A DNA stretch of 24,350 bases. It comes from a virus. The number at the start of each line of letters is the position of its first letter. Positions within the stretch are counted from its first letter, which is position 1. Made by a program: the position numbers and the translations under genes. Positions 1 to 6,015 of this stretch are shown here, in pieces. A model generated the notes under the pieces. That model did not search any database, had not been told where the DNA came from, and saw nothing but the letters and a program-made list of their open reading frames with translations. The stretch is from positions 1-24,350 of the IMG/VR virus record IMGVR_UViG_3300032117_000152; one strand, given 5' to 3'.

Positions 1-54
1 ACGGTCACTAGCTTTAGCGCCTTTAGGCTCAACTTCCATTTTGGGATAACCCAT
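1..54 (-). CDS. Partial hypothetical protein, N-terminus only
   Basis: Only the first 18 codons are inside the window, reading MGYPKMEVEPKGAKASDR; the gene runs off the left edge. The start is the ATG at 54-52, preceded on the minus strand by AAAGGA about 7 nt upstream, a good SD. It lies just after the terminator-like hairpin at 79-103, so it may belong to a separate or read-through transcript. The product cannot be recognised from 18 residues. Confidence 0.55.
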   Translation of the reverse strand, partial: MGYPKMEVEPKGAKASDR

Positions 55-78
55 GATTTTTTCCTTTGCAAAGAAAAT

Positions 79-103
79 AAAAAAGTGGGGCTGTTATACC
101 CCA
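79..103 (-). terminator. Rho-independent terminator after the HNH gene
   Basis: On the minus strand a 5-bp stem TGGGG/CCCCA with an 8-nt loop is followed, after one C, by six T. It sits 20 nt past the stop of the HNH gene and just before the SD of the next gene. The short stem makes it a moderate terminator, perhaps partly read through. Confidence 0.6.
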
Positions 104-122
104 AAGAGACAACTGCATTATC

Positions 123-452
123 TCACCGCAATTCTGACACATCAGGTACGGGTACGTCAACTACCCATAACCCTTGTTTTTGCATCAATTGTATGGTTTT
201 TTTGTGGGCATTCAGCCACATCTGCTTACGTTCCTCTGAAGATTTGCGCCCCTGATCTACTTGAACATGACAATAAAAACATAAACTGGCAATCAAATTA
301 TCGTCAGCCTTAATGCCACGTCCTTTGCCCCCGCCCCAATTGGTGTGAGACGCAACAACAGTTCCATCGTCTTTACCGCAATGCTGACAAGACAAACAAC
401 GGGCGTTTTCTAGCAATTTTTTCGATCTAACATAGGTTCGCTTGGGTATCAT
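123..452 (-). CDS. HNH-type nuclease, YbcO/DUF1364-like
   Basis: A 109-aa protein with a zinc-finger-like cysteine cluster at C19, C22 and C25, a VASH motif (H36), then C58-x2-C61-H62 followed by D66. This C..C/H/C..CH spacing is typical of small phage HNH nucleases of the YbcO (DUF1364) kind, which lie near recombination genes and are thought to cut branched or recombining DNA. The start ATG overlaps the stop of the upstream gene (ATGA), so translation is probably coupled; its own SD is weak. It is the last gene before the terminator at 79-103. Assignment to the nuclease superfamily is fairly safe; the exact family and substrate are inferred. Confidence 0.75.
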   Translation of the reverse strand: MIPKRTYVRSKKLLENARCLSCQHCGKDDGTVVASHTNWGGGKGRGIKADDNLIASLCFYCHVQVDQGRKSSEERKQMWLNAHKKTIQLMQKQGLWVVDVPVPDVSELR

Positions 453-799
453 GTATGCGCCCTGTCTACGACCCGATTAGTGGCTTCCTCGGTGCGCCAA
501 ATCTCTACTCTGAGCCTTGCCGCTTCCATTTTCCATTTTATGGTTTCTTCAACTTCGATTGCGTGACCCAGTCCCATCAGCAATTCAATATATTCAGGAT
601 GACTGTATGCTTCCCGTTCTTGCTGGTTGACTGCTGATATGCCTTGTTCCATAGCATCTTTCATCAACAGCGCTTTTTTAGATTTTCTGAATTCCTCAAG
701 ATAAACACGCTCTGATTTAGCTTTTGCGTAAACTTTAGCGTTGTCTCTTATAAAATCAACAGCTCTGTGATGAGCATCCATCAAATCTTGTTCTGTCAT
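449..799 (-). CDS. Conserved phage protein, helical, unknown function
   Basis: A 116-aa, highly charged and apparently all-helical protein (MTEQDLMDAHHRAVDFIRDN...). The central YLEEFRKSKKALLMKD and the C-terminal region rich in E, R and K (IEVEETIKWKMEAARLRVEIWRTEE) look like coiled coil. I recall similar proteins as conserved hypotheticals in betaproteobacterial phages, but no function is known to me. The start is preceded by AAAGGAGAGG, which is encoded inside the end of the upstream gene, and the two genes overlap by ATGA. It also overlaps the nuclease gene downstream, which suggests co-expression with it. Confidence 0.75.
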   Translation of the reverse strand: MTEQDLMDAHHRAVDFIRDNAKVYAKAKSERVYLEEFRKSKKALLMKDAMEQGISAVNQQEREAYSHPEYIELLMGLGHAIEVEETIKWKMEAARLRVEIWRTEEATNRVVDRAHT

Positions 800-1206
800 G
801 TGTTCCTCTCCTTTAATTTAGCTTCTATTGCTCGTCCTACTTCAAATATATTTACACTTCCTTTGATTCCACCTTTGGGGTCAACAACCTTAAGATGACA
901 ACTCTCGTCAAAACAATCTTCTATTTGTTCATCAGTCAAACTCACCCATTCTTTAGTTTGTGGTGTGGTGTAAAGAGGCGTTTCATGCCATCCTTCACGA
1001 CCTGACTTATCCCAACGACTCCAACTAAAAATAGGGTCATTGTCACCATTTCTGTAAACGTAAGCCACCGGCTCATCCTGCTCTGGAGGCTCCCAAAACT
1101 CACATTCACATACATATCTATCTTCACTATGACTAGCATTACGAACAAATCCATGTGGTGCATCTGGGTGTGTTTTGCAACCAAAATTGTTTTCTTCTTT
1201 AGTCAT
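796..1206 (-). CDS. Mosaic early protein, C-terminal LTDEQI...IEAKLKERNT module
   Basis: A 136-aa hypothetical protein. Its N-terminal part has cysteines (C10; CECEF near residue 33) that could bind metal. The middle (EQDEPVAYVYRNGD...PLYTTPQTKEW) and C-terminal module (VSLTDEQIEDCFD...GRAIEAKLKERNT) are the interchangeable kind seen in many betaproteobacterial phage early proteins. The C-terminal KERNT and stop are written in the same bases as the SD and ATG of the next gene. The start is preceded by AAAGGA at 7-nt spacing. Function is unknown. Confidence 0.7.
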   Translation of the reverse strand: MTKEENNFGCKTHPDAPHGFVRNASHSEDRYVCECEFWEPPEQDEPVAYVYRNGDNDPIFSWSRWDKSGREGWHETPLYTTPQTKEWVSLTDEQIEDCFDESCHLKVVDPKGGIKGSVNIFEVGRAIEAKLKERNT

Positions 1207-1209
1207 GTG

Positions 1210-1692
1210 TTATTCCTTTATTCCGTGGGCGGCTTCAATAAATTCTTTAATAACCTTGGCACTTTTTAACAATCCAATTTTTCCTTGCATCTGAATTGAT
1301 CCCCCAACAAAAGTTGTGTAGTGGAGAATTTCAGAGTTACCCTTGCGCAATAACAATTCCAAAAATTCGTCATCCGTCAACGGCTTGCGCTCTTGTTTGG
1401 GTTGTAAATTATTTGTTACTTTATTAGATGAATCAACGTGCATAGTGACACTTCCTTTATCGTCATACCAAGTAACGCTATCTTGTTCTACACGCATACG
1501 ACAAATAGGCTCATCTTGCTCTTGCTTCTCTGCCTGTGCAATAGCTTGGCGTAATTCCTCTGCTTTCATTTTTGACAAGCAACTTGCTTCATACATACTT
1601 GAGGCTAATGCACCAACACTTTGGTCATAATCATACCAACTTGCTATTTTTTCAAACGTTTCAAGCGCTTGTTTCATTATTTCTTTAGTCAT
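1210..1692 (-). CDS. Mosaic early protein with MTKExMKQALE N-terminal module
   Basis: A 160-aa hypothetical protein. Residues 1-14 (MTKEIMKQALETFE) match the start of the next upstream gene's product (MTKEVMKQAFEALE). A middle EQDEPICRMRV segment and a KPLTDDEFLELL segment echo the 136-aa neighbour's EQDEPVAYVY and VSLTDEQI. It ends in FIEAAHGIKE, another common tail in this protein group. The start has AAGGAG upstream, again inside the end of the preceding gene, with an ATGA overlap. The function is unknown; the pattern indicates paralogous, module-swapping genes. Confidence 0.7.
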   Translation of the reverse strand: MTKEIMKQALETFEKIASWYDYDQSVGALASSMYEASCLSKMKAEELRQAIAQAEKQEQDEPICRMRVEQDSVTWYDDKGSVTMHVDSSNKVTNNLQPKQERKPLTDDEFLELLLRKGNSEILHYTTFVGGSIQMQGKIGLLKSAKVIKEFIEAAHGIKE

Positions 1693-1706
1693 GTGTTGCG
1701 CTCCTT
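1681..1706 (-). promoter_or_regulatory. SD/start boundary cassette shared by mosaic early genes
   Basis: AAGGAGCGCAACACATGAC continues into TAAAGAA. The bases AAG GAG CGC AAC ACA TGA are the codons KERNT-stop of one gene and the SD plus ATG of the next. Close variants occur at 794-814 (AAAGGAGAGGAACACATGAC) and 1192-1219 (AAAGGAATAACACATGAC, where the C-terminal KE codons supply the SD). Confidence 0.65.
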
Positions 1707-2186
1707 AAGAATTGCTTCTATTTTTTCTGCTAATGTCAAATCTGCTTTGCCACCAGAAATTTCAATGTGTTCTTTTTCATCATCCAATAGTCCAATCCAT
1801 GTGCGTTGTTGTGGCGGGGGATAATCAACTTCTAAGTCATACTTTTCGTGCGAACCGCATCGTTTGCATTCAACGCTAACCGTGTAGTTCAGGGTTTCAG
1901 GATCACACCGCTTTTGTTTGGCGTTAATACTTTCTAATAACTCAGCCGCTTCAACAGATACTGGGTCGCTGTTTTCATATAAAGCTTCAATCATTTTCTG
2001 AATGTAGATAACTGAATCATCCTGCTCTTTCTTTAGTGCTTCTTCTAAAGTGGAAATAATTTCTTCTGTCATTGCAACACAATCTGATGCCAAATCTTCT
2101 TGACCTTTAAATGGCTTAACGTTTCTAAGAAAAACCAAATTTATTTCCAATGCTTCAAAAGCTTGTTTCATTACTTCTTTAGTCAT
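1689..2186 (-). CDS. Mosaic early protein, MTKEVMKQAF N-terminus and AILKERNT C-terminus
   Basis: A 165-aa protein starting at MTKEVMKQAF. I chose the ATG at 2186-2184 because GGAGG lies 6 nt upstream; the ATG immediately before it would be too close to the SD. The C-terminal half has a CxxC pair (VECKRCGSHEKYDL), perhaps a small zinc site, followed by PPPQQRTWIGLLDDE and IEAILKERNT. It shares its N-terminal cap with the 160-aa neighbour and its C-terminal cap with the 136-aa neighbour. The start overlaps the end of a 53-aa gene by 8 nt. Function unknown. Confidence 0.7.
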   Translation of the reverse strand: MTKEVMKQAFEALEINLVFLRNVKPFKGQEDLASDCVAMTEEIISTLEEALKKEQDDSVIYIQKMIEALYENSDPVSVEAAELLESINAKQKRCDPETLNYTVSVECKRCGSHEKYDLEVDYPPPQQRTWIGLLDDEKEHIEISGGKADLTLAEKIEAILKERNT

Positions 2187-2340
2187 CATTTTCCTCCATA
2201 GCATCATTAATTAAATGTTGCTTAACTAATTCCAAACACCCAATTACTGTTGACATATAAAGTGTCTCATCATATTTGTGGATAAGTTCAAACAATTCAT
2301 CAATAAGACCTTCAGCCAGTTTGCCCTGATTAAGATTCAT
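2179..2340 (-). CDS. Small acidic hypothetical protein, 53 aa
   Basis: A short open frame that fills the gap between the lipoprotein gene and the MTKEVMKQAF gene. It begins MNLNQGKLAEGLIDELFELI and ends in the acidic tail MEENDD. The start ATG (2340-2338) has AGGGG 6 nt upstream, and the stop overlaps the start region of the next gene by 8 nt, as elsewhere in this operon. It looks helical and soluble. No function is recognised; the tight fit between neighbours is the main support. Confidence 0.65.
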   Translation of the reverse strand: MNLNQGKLAEGLIDELFELIHKYDETLYMSTVIGCLELVKQHLINDAMEENDD

Positions 2341-2349
2341 TCTTGTCCC

Positions 2350-2595
2350 CTAGTACATTGATGAACGTTTAGGCATACATTGAACATCTATCACAATGTC
2401 GCTGTACATTCCTGAAACCATACGTTTAGATATGATTGGTACTGGTCTTAGATTACCCGCTTCACATTCCATTGAAGCCTGTACAACCTCATTGCGGCTC
2501 ATCTGTTGAGCTTGTGGCTCTACTTTTACGGGTACTATTGGGGGTTTGTTATCAGCGCACCCAGCTAAAATTAAAATTGCTATTAAATATTTCAT
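2350..2595 (-). CDS. Small phage lipoprotein
   Basis: An 81-aa protein with a short lipoprotein signal: charged MKY, a hydrophobic stretch (LIAILIL) and the lipobox L10-A11-G12-C13. The residue after the cysteine is Ala, so sorting to the outer membrane is expected in a Gram-negative host. The mature part has a proline-rich linker (PPIVPVKVEP) and a small domain with two cysteines (MECEAG..., VQCMP) that could form a disulfide. It has GGAG 7 nt upstream and a TGA/ATG overlap with the nuclease gene. Its place in the early operon, away from the lysis genes, argues against an o-spanin. Superinfection exclusion is one possible role but is not shown. Confidence 0.75.
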   Translation of the reverse strand: MKYLIAILILAGCADNKPPIVPVKVEPQAQQMSRNEVVQASMECEAGNLRPVPIISKRMVSGMYSDIVIDVQCMPKRSSMY

Positions 2596-2879
2596 TTGAT
2601 TACTCCTATCATTCTTAAAGCAGAATCAGCGCTGTCTACGATTGCAAGCGCCCCTCCTCTCCATTCTGCGTGCCATTTTTGTTGGTCAGGTGTTAATTGA
2701 CGATCTGACGGTGGTTTTTTACCGTCTTTGACTTCCATTAACAATGTTACTCCTCTGAATCCAACCAAAAGGTCAGGAACACCTCTACCAACGTCTGAAA
2801 GCAAAACAACCGTAGCACCAGCTGTGCGTAGTGTGTCAACAATAATTCGTTGGTTGTCATCAATTCGTCCACGTCTCAT
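2592..2879 (-). CDS. VRR-NUC domain nuclease
   Basis: A 95-aa protein that is almost entirely a VRR-NUC (PD-(D/E)xK) fold. Visible motifs are G33-V-P-D36-L, E49-V-K51 and a following QLT (61-63), which match the catalytic D...ExK and the conserved Q-x-x of the family. Stand-alone phage VRR-NUC proteins are thought to act as structure-specific nucleases, possibly resolving Holliday junctions. The start is coupled (ATGA) to the upstream replication-like gene and has little SD of its own. It fits the recombination and replication module of this operon. Confidence 0.85.
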   Translation of the reverse strand: MRRGRIDDNQRIIVDTLRTAGATVVLLSDVGRGVPDLLVGFRGVTLLMEVKDGKKPPSDRQLTPDQQKWHAEWRGGALAIVDSADSALRMIGVIK

Positions 2880-3241
2880 AATTTGTTTCTGATTTTCTGC
2901 ATCTTTTCTCTTATATGATCTGGCATTGGAACAAATTTCTTACGTTCCTCCTCCAATTTAATCAAATACGGGTCACGGTCTTGAGCAATATCAGTTGTTT
3001 CGGGTATTTCAGCCCCGTCCCAGCGCTGACCGTTCAAATAAACCAACGGTGCGGGAATGAACGCCCCGTTATCCTTACGCCATTGATCTGTGGTTTTCAT
3101 CCAATCAACGTGTTTAATGATTTGGTCAGCACAAGTCTCACAATAGTATTTTTTCCATTTCTTGAGACATTCTTGTTTTGCGCCCTTACGTGGGTTTTTT
3201 GGCCATGCCGCCCAAAATCTATCAAAGCCCGTCTCTAACAT
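2876..3241 (-). CDS. Replication-initiator C-terminal-like (DnaT/O-type) protein
   Basis: A 121-aa protein starting FDRFWAAWPKNPRKGAKQEC, then a KHVDW segment and DNGAFIPAPLVYLNGQRWDGAE. This pattern (F..FW..WP....K..A...WKK, later FIPxPxxYLNxxRWD) is typical of the C-terminal part of many phage replication initiation proteins of the O/DnaT type. Such full-length proteins usually also carry an N-terminal winged helix, which is absent here. It has a GGAGG SD and overlaps the 74-aa gene upstream by 20 nt. A role in loading the host helicase is a reasonable inference, not proven. Confidence 0.65.
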   Translation of the reverse strand: MLETGFDRFWAAWPKNPRKGAKQECLKKWKKYYCETCADQIIKHVDWMKTTDQWRKDNGAFIPAPLVYLNGQRWDGAEIPETTDIAQDRDPYLIKLEEERKKFVPMPDHIREKMQKIRNKL

Positions 3242-3446
3242 ACAAACCCTCCCGATTGAGTGAATCCATAATTTCTTTTGCTGTGTAAAGATGTTCAGCC
3301 CATAAGAAAATGTGCATATACATCTGTGCTTGTGATTTTTTACCCTGTGCGTATTTTTGTCTAGCTAAAATATAATTTTCAACACCAGACCATTTGTGCC
3401 CGTAGTAATCTTGAAGTATTTTTAATACTAATTCTGCATCATCCAT
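3222..3446 (-). CDS. Hypothetical protein, 74 aa
   Basis: Begins MDDAELVLKILQDYYGHKWSG and is predicted helical, rich in Tyr, Gln and Lys. It has a strong SD (AAGGAG, 5 nt from ATG), preceded by a GC-rich stem-loop at 3461-3476. The end overlaps the replication-like gene by 20 nt, so the two are probably made together. No family is recognised. Confidence 0.65.
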   Translation of the reverse strand: MDDAELVLKILQDYYGHKWSGVENYILARQKYAQGKKSQAQMYMHIFLWAEHLYTAKEIMDSLNREGLYVRDGL

Positions 3447-3460
3447 GTTTGCTCCTTGAA

Positions 3461-3476
3461 AGGGGGCGTACCCCCT
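3461..3476 (-). other. Stem-loop between SSB-like gene and 74-aa gene
   Basis: On the minus strand AGGGGG-TACG-CCCCCT forms a perfect 6-bp GC-rich hairpin with a UACG tetraloop, a few nt after the stop of the SSB-like gene and directly before the SD of the next gene. Only TTT follows, so it is a weak terminator at best. It could instead stabilise the mRNA 3' end or modulate expression of the replication gene. Confidence 0.5.
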
Positions 3477-3479
3477 ACG

Positions 3480-3725
3480 TTAAAACGGTATGTCATCCTC
3501 TTGTTCAGTACGCTTTGGGGGCGCTGAATCTTTAGGCAACGGTGTGTTTAAATAAGCCCAGCCATTCCAATGTTCGTCTGTTACAGGAAATGCGCTGAGT
3601 TTTAACATAAGCCCGTTTTTAGTGTCTATTACGCTACCAATTTGTGTGTAACGCAACTTTTCTTTGCCTTCTCTATCGGTATATTTACCTGATACAACTT
3701 TTACTTCATAGACTGTTTTACTCAT
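3480..3725 (-). CDS. SSB-like single-stranded DNA-binding protein
   Basis: An 81-aa protein beginning MSKTVYEVKVVSGKYTDREGKEK with alternating beta-type segments (RYTQIGSVI, GLMLKLSAF), consistent with a small OB fold. It ends in EQEDDIPF, the acidic tip ending in IPF by which bacterial SSBs recruit partner proteins. It is shorter than cellular SSB (about 170 aa), as is common for phage versions. The gene start overlaps the exonuclease stop (ATGA), placing it with the recombinase module. The C-terminal tip is direct evidence; the fold is inferred. Confidence 0.7.
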   Translation of the reverse strand: MSKTVYEVKVVSGKYTDREGKEKLRYTQIGSVIDTKNGLMLKLSAFPVTDEHWNGWAYLNTPLPKDSAPPKRTEQEDDIPF

Positions 3726-4339
3726 TTTGTTACCTTTAGTTTGTTTAATTGTGCTACTTTGTTATCTAAATCACCCAAAAATTGAATAACCTCTTTTTCC
3801 AACATCGCTACATAGGGCGGGTCATATTCCACACGCTTAACAAACAGTTGTAAATCTAATGGCATACGTGGGTCGAATGACACAAAATCGCACCAATGAC
3901 GTCCAGCACAAGCCATTTGCCATTGCATTTGCGTGTTGTATTTGCCTGGTACTGTTTGCGTTAACAAAGTATCAATGTGCGTTGCTGTATTTGGGCATTT
4001 GATTTCAACCATACCCAAATCACCTACCAATCCATCAGGACTTGCGCCTGATTCCCATATAGTTGGATGAGTTAGAAACCCAACTTCATCAACCAAAACG
4101 TTTTGATAACTTTCGTAAGCCGCACGTGCTAGTGGCTCTTGATCTACTCCCCATTGCATAGCCGCATTGGTAAAAGATTCAGCGGGTTTACCCGTAAGAA
4201 CCTCACAAACTAACTGAGCCAAATAATTCTCACGGGATGTAGAATACCCTGTCTTTGTCTTAGCAATCACGTCTGCGACACGACTAGCTGTCACCTTGCC
4301 CATTCTTGCCGCAAACCATTCTTCAGTTCTTTGTTCCAT
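3722..4339 (-). CDS. YqaJ-family phage recombination exonuclease
   Basis: A 205-aa protein of the YqaJ/lambda-exonuclease group (PD-(D/E)xK fold). Motifs visible: RTEEWFAAR-x-GKVTAS at 4-19, E68 in GVDQEPLAR, the SPDG motif with D102, E112-I-K114 and the glutamine-rich NTQMQWQM helix (135-142). In this family the enzyme degrades one strand of a DNA duplex 5' to 3' and hands the single strand to an annealing protein; the DUF1071-type gene upstream in the same operon is the likely partner. Length matches the family. The start overlaps the end of a 67-aa gene. Confidence 0.92.
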   Translation of the reverse strand: MEQRTEEWFAARMGKVTASRVADVIAKTKTGYSTSRENYLAQLVCEVLTGKPAESFTNAAMQWGVDQEPLARAAYESYQNVLVDEVGFLTHPTIWESGASPDGLVGDLGMVEIKCPNTATHIDTLLTQTVPGKYNTQMQWQMACAGRHWCDFVSFDPRMPLDLQLFVKRVEYDPPYVAMLEKEVIQFLGDLDNKVAQLNKLKVTK

Positions 4340-4526
4340 TTTTTTTCCTTAGTTCAATGTTTCTTACATAATGTAATACAGCACTTCGATCTTCAATATC
4401 AAGATCATCTAAATTCTGATACATCTCATCTAGTGCTTCGTTAAAAATCGCATTTCCATGTAAATCCTGATAATTTTTTATGCTCTCATAAGCAGATTCA
4501 TCAGTGTGATAGTACGGTGTTCCCAT
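4323..4526 (-). CDS. Hypothetical acidic protein, 67 aa
   Basis: Begins MGTPYYHTDESAYESIKNYQ and continues with an acidic helical stretch (NEALDEMYQNLDDLDIEDRS). No SD is evident; the ATG follows the upstream stop within one base (TAATATG), so translation is probably coupled. The end overlaps the exonuclease start by 17 nt. Function unknown; the location suggests an accessory of the recombination module. Confidence 0.6.
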   Translation of the reverse strand: MGTPYYHTDESAYESIKNYQDLHGNAIFNEALDEMYQNLDDLDIEDRSAVLHYVRNIELRKKNGTKN

Positions 4527-4527
4527 A

Positions 4528-4743
4528 TTATTTTGATTTCAAAGAATAAACTGCCACAATTACGTCTTTACCAAACTGGTTTTTGACTTGCTTCCTTGAA
4601 GACACGATTTCAATGCCAGTTGTTTTCAGCTCTGCGATTCTTGCCGCAAGTCTAAAACAACCAAACATTTTTAAAGCATCCATTGCTGTCAAAGATTTGC
4701 CCTTGGACAAATAATCAAATATCATCATGTTCTGTGTTTCCAT
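4528..4743 (-). CDS. Small winged-helix/HTH-like protein
   Basis: A 71-aa protein (METQNMMIFDYLSKGKSLTA...). The pattern I-x2-YL-x-GKSLTAMDALKMFGCFRLAARIAELKTTGIEI fits a small HTH domain of the kind often seen in phage early operons: helix, LT turn, recognition helix with RLAARI, then a basic wing (SSRKQVKNQFGK). I chose the ATG at 4743, with AGGAG 6 nt upstream, over a GTG 24 nt earlier. It overlaps the upstream gene by 29 nt. Likely DNA-binding; whether regulatory or replicative is unknown. Confidence 0.65.
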   Translation of the reverse strand: METQNMMIFDYLSKGKSLTAMDALKMFGCFRLAARIAELKTTGIEIVSSRKQVKNQFGKDVIVAVYSLKSK

Positions 4744-4960
4744 CAGATTCTCCTGTTTCAACTTCACAGATGTCTCGAATCAAATCAAACATAAAGCTGT
4801 TGTGACCCTCCAATCGTTTCAGCCTTGTCTTTAAATTTTTGTTTTGTAGTTTTATCTCTCTCATTTCTAAACACATTTCATAATCCCATTTTTCACGGTA
4901 ATTGAAATTGTCCATTACATAACTAATGCGATTGTTGATTTCCTCTATTGGTATTGTCAT
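4715..4960 (-). CDS. Hypothetical coiled-coil protein, 81 aa
   Basis: Starts MTIPIEEINNRISYVMDNFN. Residues about 25-50 (MCLEMREIKLQNKNLKTRLKRLE) form a probable coiled coil, and the tail is acidic (ETGESDGNTEHDDI). The ATG at 4960 has AAAGGA 8 nt upstream and overlaps the stop of the annealing-protein gene (ATGA). A longer frame reaching 5011 exists but has no SD. Function is not recognised. Confidence 0.6.
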   Translation of the reverse strand: MTIPIEEINNRISYVMDNFNYREKWDYEMCLEMREIKLQNKNLKTRLKRLEGHNSFMFDLIRDICEVETGESDGNTEHDDI

Positions 4961-5532
4961 GATAGTTTTCCTTTGATTTGATCTTTTTTCGCTATGATCT
5001 GTTTTTGCCAATTTGTATCGCCATCACACGACGCATATGCTTCAATGTAAAGTTTTTTCAGCCCGTCCATATCAGTTACTTCATCAAATGCCGCAATGTA
5101 ATCTAACATTTTTGATTCATCGACTTTAGTGGTTGTTGCTGATTCCTCTCCTTCAGGCAAATCCTCACCAGCGTAAATGTATAAACCCAGACCGTGTAAA
5201 CTCAGCGCTTTAGTCATACATCGCATAATGGAAGTATTGACGGCAAAAGCATCAGGGTTTTGAATAGCTTTGTTCATATGATTCATCACGGGCAACTGAC
5301 ACGTCATTGGCTTACCAAACAGCGTAACCGTTACCCAAACCATACAAGTGCCGTTAATGTTCATGAAAGGCTGTGACACGCCTTCGCTGTTATTGAACAG
5401 CTCTACTTTGTATGTAGCCTTTTCGTCAGCCTTGAGTGCTTCAGCCCAAGCCCAAGCCCAAGATAAATACGTCAATTTGTTTTTCTTTTCTGTGTGTTCA
5501 TTGACGTTGAGTGCTAGTAAATCTTTAATCAT
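4957..5532 (-). CDS. Single-strand annealing protein, DUF1071-type
   Basis: A 191-aa protein with the YLSWAWAWAEALK motif near residue 22, then CMVWVTVTLFGKPMTCQLPVM and NTSIMRCMTKALSLHGLGLYIYAGEDLP. This arrangement is characteristic of DUF1071-type phage recombinases, considered single-strand annealing proteins. The last 50 residues are helical and may bind partners such as SSB or the exonuclease. AGGAG lies 8 nt before ATG, and the start overlaps the upstream gene by 8 nt. With YqaJ and an SSB-like protein in the same operon, it forms a complete two-component recombination system. Confidence 0.82.
   Translation of the reverse strand: MIKDLLALNVNEHTEKKNKLTYLSWAWAWAEALKADEKATYKVELFNNSEGVSQPFMNINGTCMVWVTVTLFGKPMTCQLPVMNHMNKAIQNPDAFAVNTSIMRCMTKALSLHGLGLYIYAGEDLPEGEESATTTKVDESKMLDYIAAFDEVTDMDGLKKLYIEAYASCDGDTNWQKQIIAKKDQIKGKLS
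5444..5462. repeat. Hexanucleotide tandem repeat GCCCAA x3
   Basis: Three tandem copies of GCCCAA plus one G within the annealing-protein gene. On the coding strand they encode the Trp-Ala repeat of the conserved YLSWAWAWAE motif. The repeat reflects the protein motif but could also allow slippage in steps of two residues. Confidence 0.7.
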
Positions 5533-5827
5533 TTTTTAATCTCCTGAGTGCTTTGATCCTGAGTGCTTTGAGTTTGTGTGTCTCACCATCAAATAAAAAT
5601 TCAACGTTGTGCGCACCGTTTTCAGCAAATTCAACTCCTTTGTATAAATCTGAAAACATTACCCTGGCTGACACGGCAAAGTCAGGTGTTGGATTTGGGT
5701 CAACACGGTATTCAGTATTTTCATCCCAGTTTGGTTTTCCACACGCAATCCATTCGTTGTAAACTTTTTGCTGTATGCGCTTACCTTCAGCCCAATCAAT
5801 AATTGTGTGATAGTGTTTGTGTTTCAT
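5525..5827 (-). CDS. Conserved phage protein with HYHTIIDWAEG motif
   Basis: A 100-aa protein starting MKHKHYHTIIDWAEGKRIQQ, then WIACGKPNWDENTEYRVDPNP. The H..II.WAEGK.I......W......W....EYR..P pattern is one I associate with a widespread small phage family of unknown function. The C-terminal half (DLYKGVEFAENGAHNVEFLFDGE) is beta-type and ends in a basic tail produced by a 15-nt tandem duplication. ATGA overlap with the upstream gene; it precedes and overlaps the annealing-protein gene. Confidence 0.7.
   Translation of the reverse strand: MKHKHYHTIIDWAEGKRIQQKVYNEWIACGKPNWDENTEYRVDPNPTPDFAVSARVMFSDLYKGVEFAENGAHNVEFLFDGETHKLKALRIKALRRLKND
5543..5572. repeat. Tandem 15-bp duplication in coding DNA
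   Basis: Two adjacent copies of CCTGAGTGCTTTGA(T/G) with a period of 15. Read on the minus strand they give LKALRIKALRR at the C-terminus of the 100-aa protein. The period is a multiple of three, so the frame is kept, and the near identity suggests a recent duplication. Confidence 0.8.
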
Positions 5828-6015
5828 TGTGATTCCTTTGCGATAATTTCATACTGGAGTTCTTTGATGTACTCCTCATGTTGTCGAATAATTGCTACCA
5901 ACTCGTGTATTTTGAATTGATATAGATCAATTAAATTTAAAGTGACCTTGATCGTGTCGTCTGAAGTGTTCAATGCCGCTTCATGTAATTCTGCAATGAT
6001 GTCTGTTCCGTTCAT
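5824..6015 (-). CDS. Hypothetical helical protein, 63 aa
   Basis: Starts MNGTDIIAELHEAALNTSDD at the ATG 6015-6013, with GGAG 6 nt upstream and a TAATG overlap with the previous gene; a TTG 12 nt earlier is a poorer choice. The second half (LYQFKIHELVAIIRQHEEYIKELQYEIIAKE) looks like a coiled coil. It overlaps the next gene by ATGA. Function unknown. Confidence 0.65.
   Translation of the reverse strand: MNGTDIIAELHEAALNTSDDTIKVTLNLIDLYQFKIHELVAIIRQHEEYIKELQYEIIAKESQ

Noticed and set aside
53-313. Plus-strand ORF at the left edge
   Set aside because: It opposes the well-supported HNH nuclease gene and covers the terminator; no SD or motif.
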